From Prevotella sp. P2-180 (lineage in GTDB: Bacteria; Bacteroidota; Bacteroidia; Bacteroidales; Bacteroidaceae), in NCBI RefSeq assembly GCF_002251435.1, contig NZ_NPJI01000090.1, positions 152,263-216,262 on the forward strand: a stretch of DNA of 64,000 nt, read 5' to 3'. The position numbers were made by a program, and so were the translations under genes. Below the pieces are notes generated by a model. It did not search any database and was not told the DNA's origin. It saw nothing but the letters and a program-made list of their open reading frames with translations. How positions within the stretch are numbered: position 1 is the stretch's first letter; each line of letters starts with the position of its first letter. Of the stretch, positions 59,899 to 64,000 are shown one piece after another.

Positions 59899-62800
59899 TT
59901 AGAAACCAAGCTGAAGACCGAATGACACTGATGTGGCATGAGGATATGCCCAATTAGGATTCTCAGGGTCGGACACTGTGAAGCCATCAGACTTGAGTGT
60001 GAAGAGGTTTTGTCCTGATACATAGAAGCGTGCGCTTGTCATATTGACTTTCGAAAGCAGGCTTGACGGCATGTTATAGCCAATCTGCAGCGAGCGCAAC
60101 TTCAGCCATGAACCATGCTCAACAAAATATGTTGAGGCGCGACCCTCGTCACCGGTGTTGTTGGTGGTCAGGGCTGGGATGGAAGAGGCGGCGTTGTCCT
60201 GTGTCCATGCCTGGAGCATACGGTTACCCTTGTTGCTACCTGCATCGGTGATGCTGTAGAAGTCGGTCTGGAACTTCTGACCATTGTAGATGTCAACACC
60301 GCAAATGCCCTGGAAGAACATTGAGAGGTCGAAATCCTTGTAGTTGAGTGATACATTCAGACCCCAAGAGAAATTGGGCACCGGATTGAAGATCCAAGTC
60401 TGGTCGTCGGCATTGATACGTCCGTCGCCATTGAGGTCGGCATACTTCAGACCTCCGACGCGTGCGTTCTCCTGTCCGCATGCAAGCACTTCCTCGCGGT
60501 TCTGATAGAGTCCGTCAACAACATATCCTACGATTGAACCATAAGGCACCTTTGCCTCTACGAGGTTCTCTTTGGTGGTGTGAGCATAAGAACCGGTTGT
60601 GGTCTCGGGCAGGTAAGTCACGCGGTTACGGAAGAAGTCGAGGTTTCCGCTGATGTTATAACCGAATCCGTAAGCTGTGGTATGGCGATAACCAACGGTG
60701 AATTCCATACCCCAGTTCTGCAGTGAAGGACCGTTGCTCCATGATGCGCCACCTTCACCGAGTGATGCGAGATAGGCTGGCTGGATAAGCATATCCTTAA
60801 CCTTCTTGAGATAGATGTCGGCAGTACCGTAGAGTTCGTTGCGGAACAGGGCGAAGTCAACACCGGCGTTGTACTGTATTGTTGTCTCCCACTTCAAGTT
60901 AGGATTCTCTGTCTGTATGGCACGGAAGCCTGAAGGGAAGATACCAGAGCCCTGAAGATAAAGGTCGTAGGCGGTAGAAGTGACGCGGTCGTTGCCGTAG
61001 TCGGCTATATAAAGACCATAGCGTGCATTGTTGGATATGGCCTGGTTACCGGTTTCACCCCAAGAGAGACGAATCTTCAAGTCGTCGAGCCAGTCTTTCT
61101 TCAGGTTCTGCGAAAGGCGATAACCGAGAGTTGCTGCGGGGAATGTACCATAGCGGTTGTTGCGTCCGAAGCGTGAGCTACCGTCACGACGTATGGTGAA
61201 CGATGCAAGAATAAGGTCTTTCCAGTTGTAGTCGGCCTTGCCGAAGAAAGACACGAGGTTGTAGCCGCTGGCTATACCAGTTGCGCGCTCAGTACCTGTA
61301 GCGGCGTCTGGCCACATATATTTATATGTCTCAAGGTCGAACATTTCTGCATAAGAAGAGAACTCATCACGGCCCTGATGGTGCATCTCCATACCGAGGA
61401 GCACACCGAAATGATGGTCATTCCACAATGTGAAGTTGTAGTTGGCGGTATTTGACCATGTCCACTTCATGTCGTTTGCCTCACTGAGAGTGGTGCTTGG
61501 AGTTGAGTTGTTCACAACGTCTGAGTGGAAGGTGTAATTAACAGAGTGGATGAATCCCTGGTCGTAGTCGATACCGAAGTTTGAACGCAACACGAGTCCT
61601 TCGACAGGCTTGATGTCGATATATGCATTTCCGAACACACGCCATACCTTCAGTCTGTTGTCGCGGTTGTGATAGAGTTCGCGCAGAGGGTTCTGGCGGT
61701 CGCTCATACCACCCACAGGACCTGCGAATGTCGCGTTGTCTTCCTCATAAACCGGCACTGTAGGAGCCATCTTGAGTGCATTCTCCATCGGGAAGCTGTT
61801 CACCTGGTTGGTGTAGCTGATGGTAAGGTTTTCACCGATAGTGACAAGCTTGTTGATATTATAGCTTGTGTTCACACGTCCTGAGAAATTCTCAAAGTCG
61901 GTGTATTTCAATATACCATTGTTTTTCTTGTAACCCAACGACATGAGGGCTGAATACTTGTCGGTGGCGTTGGAAATCGACAAGTCGTAGCTCTGTGAGA
62001 AACCAGTGCGGGAGATAGCGTCGAGCCAGTCGGTGTCGCTGAATCTCATGGTCTTCTTGGAATTGATATATCCATCATACAGACCATTTACGGTGTATTC
62101 ATTATACTGACCAGTCTTAGGGTCGTACGCCTTGATGCCGATACCTTGTGTAGCTTTGAGGTTAAGACCATAGTTGCTTGCGTAAGCCACAGGGTCAAGA
62201 CCATCGTTCAAAGCTGCCTGTGCCATTGCAGTTGCATATTCTGCAGAATTACACAAGTCCATTGTCGACTGCGAAGTGTAGAACTGTGCTGTAAGGTTTG
62301 CGGAGAAGTCAATCTTCACCTTTTCGCCCTTCTTACCCTTGCGCGTGGTAATGATGATAACACCGTTGGCAGCGCGCGAACCATAGATAGAAGCCGAAGC
62401 GGCATCCTTCAACACCTGCATACTCTCGATGTCGTTCATGTTAAGAGAGTTGAGAGTGGCAGTTGTGGGCACTCCGTCGATAACGAAGAGAGGGTCCTGT
62501 GAAGAGTTGAACGAACCGATACCACGAATGCGCACTGTACCAGTTCCAGAAGGAGAACCATCGGTGGTAACGGTCATACCAGCCACCTTTCCCTGCAATG
62601 CCCTCATCGGGTCGCTGTCGGAAGAAGTCTTAAGGTCTTTAGTCTGCACAACAGCCACCGAACCGGTAAGGTCGGCCTTGCGTTGTGTGGTGTAACCTGT
62701 CACCACCACCTCCTGTAGGCTCTGAGCATCTTCCTTCAGTGTGATTTTCATTCCCTGTGCGGCGGGAAGTTCTTGGTTGTTGAAGCCGATGTAGCTCACT

Positions 62801-63015
62801 ACGAGCGTTGCACCTTTCTTCACATTGATAGTGAAGTTACCATCGAAATCAGTGATGGCACCATTCGTGGTACCTTTCTCCATGACTGTAGCTCCGATGA
62901 TGGTTTCTCCTGTTTGGTCGACCACCTGTCCTGTAGCTACAATCGTCTGCGCATACATTATGGTAGTGACCATACATAGTAGCGCCATTGCTGCTAATCT
63001 TTTAAACTGTTTCAT
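59899..63015 (-). CDS. SusC/RagA family TonB-linked outer-membrane transporter
   Basis: This 1038-aa TonB-dependent transporter has a signal peptide (ending TIMYAQ). An N-terminal carboxypeptidase-regulatory-like domain follows (GQVVDQTGETIIGATVMEKG, residues 32-51). A TonB-box-like LQEVVVTGYTT, the plug (GSDPMRALQG-type SSDSDPMRALQGKVAGMTVT, PLFVIDGVP, ASASIYGSRAANGVIII) and the 22-strand barrel ending in SFGLQLGF complete it. With SusD it imports oligosaccharides. It is the first gene of the fructan locus, with a -7 box TACTTTTG 39 bp upstream of the ATG. Confidence 0.95.
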   Translation of the reverse strand: MKQFKRLAAMALLCMVTTIMYAQTIVATGQVVDQTGETIIGATVMEKGTTNGAITDFDGNFTINVKKGATLVVSYIGFNNQELPAAQGMKITLKEDAQSLQEVVVTGYTTQRKADLTGSVAVVQTKDLKTSSDSDPMRALQGKVAGMTVTTDGSPSGTGTVRIRGIGSFNSSQDPLFVIDGVPTTATLNSLNMNDIESMQVLKDAASASIYGSRAANGVIIITTRKGKKGEKVKIDFSANLTAQFYTSQSTMDLCNSAEYATAMAQAALNDGLDPVAYASNYGLNLKATQGIGIKAYDPKTGQYNEYTVNGLYDGYINSKKTMRFSDTDWLDAISRTGFSQSYDLSISNATDKYSALMSLGYKKNNGILKYTDFENFSGRVNTSYNINKLVTIGENLTISYTNQVNSFPMENALKMAPTVPVYEEDNATFAGPVGGMSDRQNPLRELYHNRDNRLKVWRVFGNAYIDIKPVEGLVLRSNFGIDYDQGFIHSVNYTFHSDVVNNSTPSTTLSEANDMKWTWSNTANYNFTLWNDHHFGVLLGMEMHHQGRDEFSSYAEMFDLETYKYMWPDAATGTERATGIASGYNLVSFFGKADYNWKDLILASFTIRRDGSSRFGRNNRYGTFPAATLGYRLSQNLKKDWLDDLKIRLSWGETGNQAISNNARYGLYIADYGNDRVTSTAYDLYLQGSGIFPSGFRAIQTENPNLKWETTIQYNAGVDFALFRNELYGTADIYLKKVKDMLIQPAYLASLGEGGASWSNGPSLQNWGMEFTVGYRHTTAYGFGYNISGNLDFFRNRVTYLPETTTGSYAHTTKENLVEAKVPYGSIVGYVVDGLYQNREEVLACGQENARVGGLKYADLNGDGRINADDQTWIFNPVPNFSWGLNVSLNYKDFDLSMFFQGICGVDIYNGQKFQTDFYSITDAGSNKGNRMLQAWTQDNAASSIPALTTNNTGDEGRASTYFVEHGSWLKLRSLQIGYNMPSSLLSKVNMTSARFYVSGQNLFTLKSDGFTVSDPENPNWAYPHATSVSFGLQLGF

Positions 63016-63053
63016 TTTGTTTGTTATTTAGATGTTTCAAATTGTTTTCGCTG

Positions 63054-63061
63054 CAAAAGTA
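63054..63061 (-). promoter_or_regulatory. -7 promoter box of the fructan locus (susC)
   Basis: TACTTTTG on the minus strand matches TANNTTTG; a good -33 TTTG is not seen at the expected distance, which would fit a promoter needing an activator. The rest of the spacer (63062-63173) shows no gene. Confidence 0.5.
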
Positions 63062-63173
63062 CGGTGAAAACATATATGAAACAATAAAAAATCGTGCATT
63101 TCATGGCAAAAATGATACAATGTAACATTTTTGATAGAGAATGCACGATATTTGTTATTTTTTCAACTTCCGT

Positions 63174-63296
63174 TTAGAAGTACACATTGGCGCCCATGCA
63201 GCTTGTCACTCCGAGAGTAGTGGCTATTGCCGTTGCGATTGACACGATGAGCTGAAGAATCAGCTTCCAAGTATTCGTTTTATTAGTTGTGCTCAT
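63174..63296 (-). CDS. Smalltalk family peptide
   Basis: This 40-residue frame reads MSTTNKTNTWKLILQLIVSI then ATAIATTLGVTSC and MGANVYF: a short polar start, one hydrophobic helix and the TTLGVTSC end typical of Bacteroidota 'smalltalk' proteins. These tiny membrane peptides of unknown function usually sit between a gene for an HU-like DNA-binding protein and an N-acetylmuramoyl-L-alanine amidase. The HU-like gene is present upstream here, but no amidase is found between this gene and susC. Confidence 0.8.
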   Translation of the reverse strand: MSTTNKTNTWKLILQLIVSIATAIATTLGVTSCMGANVYF

Positions 63297-63560
63297 AATC
63301 GTAATTTTTTAAAGTTCACTTTATTTTACCAAAGAGTTTAAGAGTTTAAGAGTATTTGTATAATGATAGAGGTTGAATGCCAAGGCATTTAGAGCTTATA
63401 GAGAGCTGCGCAAAACCTCTTTTCCTCTGTCGCTTGCGACCTACTCCATCAACAAAAACTCTTCCCCTCTTTATCTCTTTGTTTAAAAAATACCCTTCAT
63501 AGGGAATCACCACTTCTTTAAGGTTTACCTTTTAATCTTTAAGGTTTTACCTTTTAAAGT
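63297..63560. other. Spacer between the HU-like and smalltalk genes
   Basis: No gene seen. It contains short direct repeats: GAGTTTAA three times at about 63334-63357, and a doubled TTTAAGG-TTTACCTTTTAA pattern at 63518-63556 just after the HU-like gene stop. Confidence 0.5.
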
Positions 63561-64000
63561 TTACTGTCCGAGGTCGTCGCCACCGCTTCCGCCGGCACCG
63601 GCATCCTCACCTCCACTCGGATTCTCAGGGTCCTCTATCACGCCAGAGTCACTGGAGTTCACGCGCTTCACCACCTTTCCGTTGCGGTCGTAGCAGGTGA
63701 TGCTCACTGCGGTGGTCATCAGTTCCTTCTTCACGTCAGTAGAAGGCACGAAGATAATCTTTCGGGTGGTGATGAGGCTCGACGCCACCATGTTCACGTC
63801 CTCCACACTCTTTGCGTTCAGACCGAATCGCATTGTGCCAAGTCCCGGCACCGGCACCGAATGGCCCTCAGTAGCCCAAGCCTTAATCACGTCGCCGCAA
63901 GCAGAGAACGCGGCTTGGAGAGCACCTTTTTGGATACCCGATCGAAGAGAAGCCTCCTCAATCATCTTGCTCTCAGAGAGAGATGAATACTTTTCAGCGG
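63561..64000 (-). CDS. HU-like DNA-binding protein (HU-HIG type), 5' end beyond the window
   Basis: At least 146 residues are visible. The frame stays open past the internal ATG at 63965 to the window edge (AEKYSSLSESK precedes it), so the true start is probably outside. The sequence fits the longer Bacteroidota HU-like domain: IEEASLRSGIQKGALQAAFS, HSVPVPGLGTMRFGLNAKSV, IIFVPSTDVKKEL. It ends in a Gly/Asp/Glu-rich tail (GGEDAGAGGSGGDDLGQ). Its role in DNA organisation is inferred. It neighbours the smalltalk gene as in many Bacteroidota genomes. Confidence 0.75.
   Translation of the reverse strand, partial: AEKYSSLSESKMIEEASLRSGIQKGALQAAFSACGDVIKAWATEGHSVPVPGLGTMRFGLNAKSVEDVNMVASSLITTRKIIFVPSTDVKKELMTTAVSITCYDRNGKVVKRVNSSDSGVIEDPENPSGGEDAGAGGSGGDDLGQ

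Overview
The window is a piece of a Bacteroidota chromosome, most likely Prevotellaceae (Prevotella/Segatella type). The reasons are SusC/SusD genes with a fructan utilisation locus, fused SecDF, long-form IspG, a DUF4271-hemD-rnpA-yidD-tyrS cluster, a 'smalltalk' peptide gene, and promoters of the Bacteroidota form TTTG-N19/20-TANNTTTG in front of many genes. No rRNA, CRISPR array or prophage was seen. One tRNA (Gln, TTG) is present.

Layout. 1-8.9 kb: start of leuS (minus), then a plus-strand housekeeping run (mutS, MATE exporter, rpoN, PAP2-like membrane protein, purE, ispG). 8.9-11.7 kb: a translationally coupled minus pair, secreted CotH/lamin-tail protein and GtrA-like protein. 11.7-12.1 kb: a gene-free AT-rich block with two perfect and several near-perfect DnaA boxes, a candidate oriC, followed by nadA. 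13-23.4 kb: a plastic accessory region with HD hydrolase, DUF1349 protein, carbonic anhydrase, an SDR-GNAT-YgbA-DUF4250 operon, an internally deleted IS30 element, an AAA ATPase, fragments of other genes, a 178-bp block present twice, and DUF1593 and rhodanese genes. 23.4-32.9 kb: GH51 arabinofuranosidase, secDF, an EEP-family protein, rhomboid protease, HU and the kduI-kduD pair. 33-41.6 kb: tRNA-Gln, tyrS, yidD, rnpA, hemD, DUF4271, metK, an MsbA-like ABC exporter and miaB, all minus. 41.8-50.9 kb: a GH2 glycosidase, lipoprotein and secreted genes of unknown role, a GH3-family adenylating-type enzyme and a DUF389 membrane protein. 51-63 kb: a fructan utilisation locus in the order susC-susD-DUF4960 lipoprotein-GH32 lipoprotein-GH32-sugar MFS-fructokinase. 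63-64 kb: a smalltalk peptide gene and a partial HU-like gene.

How the genes work together. The fructan locus forms a complete route: surface binding and import (SusD/SusC, DUF4960 protein), surface and periplasmic cleavage (two GH32 enzymes), fructose uptake (MFS) and phosphorylation (PfkB kinase). Its usual hybrid two-component sensor is not in the window. KduI and KduD give two steps of unsaturated-uronate catabolism without the lyases beside them.

The most unusual material is in the plastic region. A 178-bp block occurs at 17.2 and 21.0 kb. It carries three exact-period 33-bp repeats that also read as an 11-residue repeat in a small basic ORF directly in front of two different genes. A 24-bp part of the block occurs a third time, upstream of the rhodanese gene, at the same distance from a -7 promoter box. 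This looks like a shared promoter/leader module, probably belonging to an ATPase gene family. The function is not known to me.
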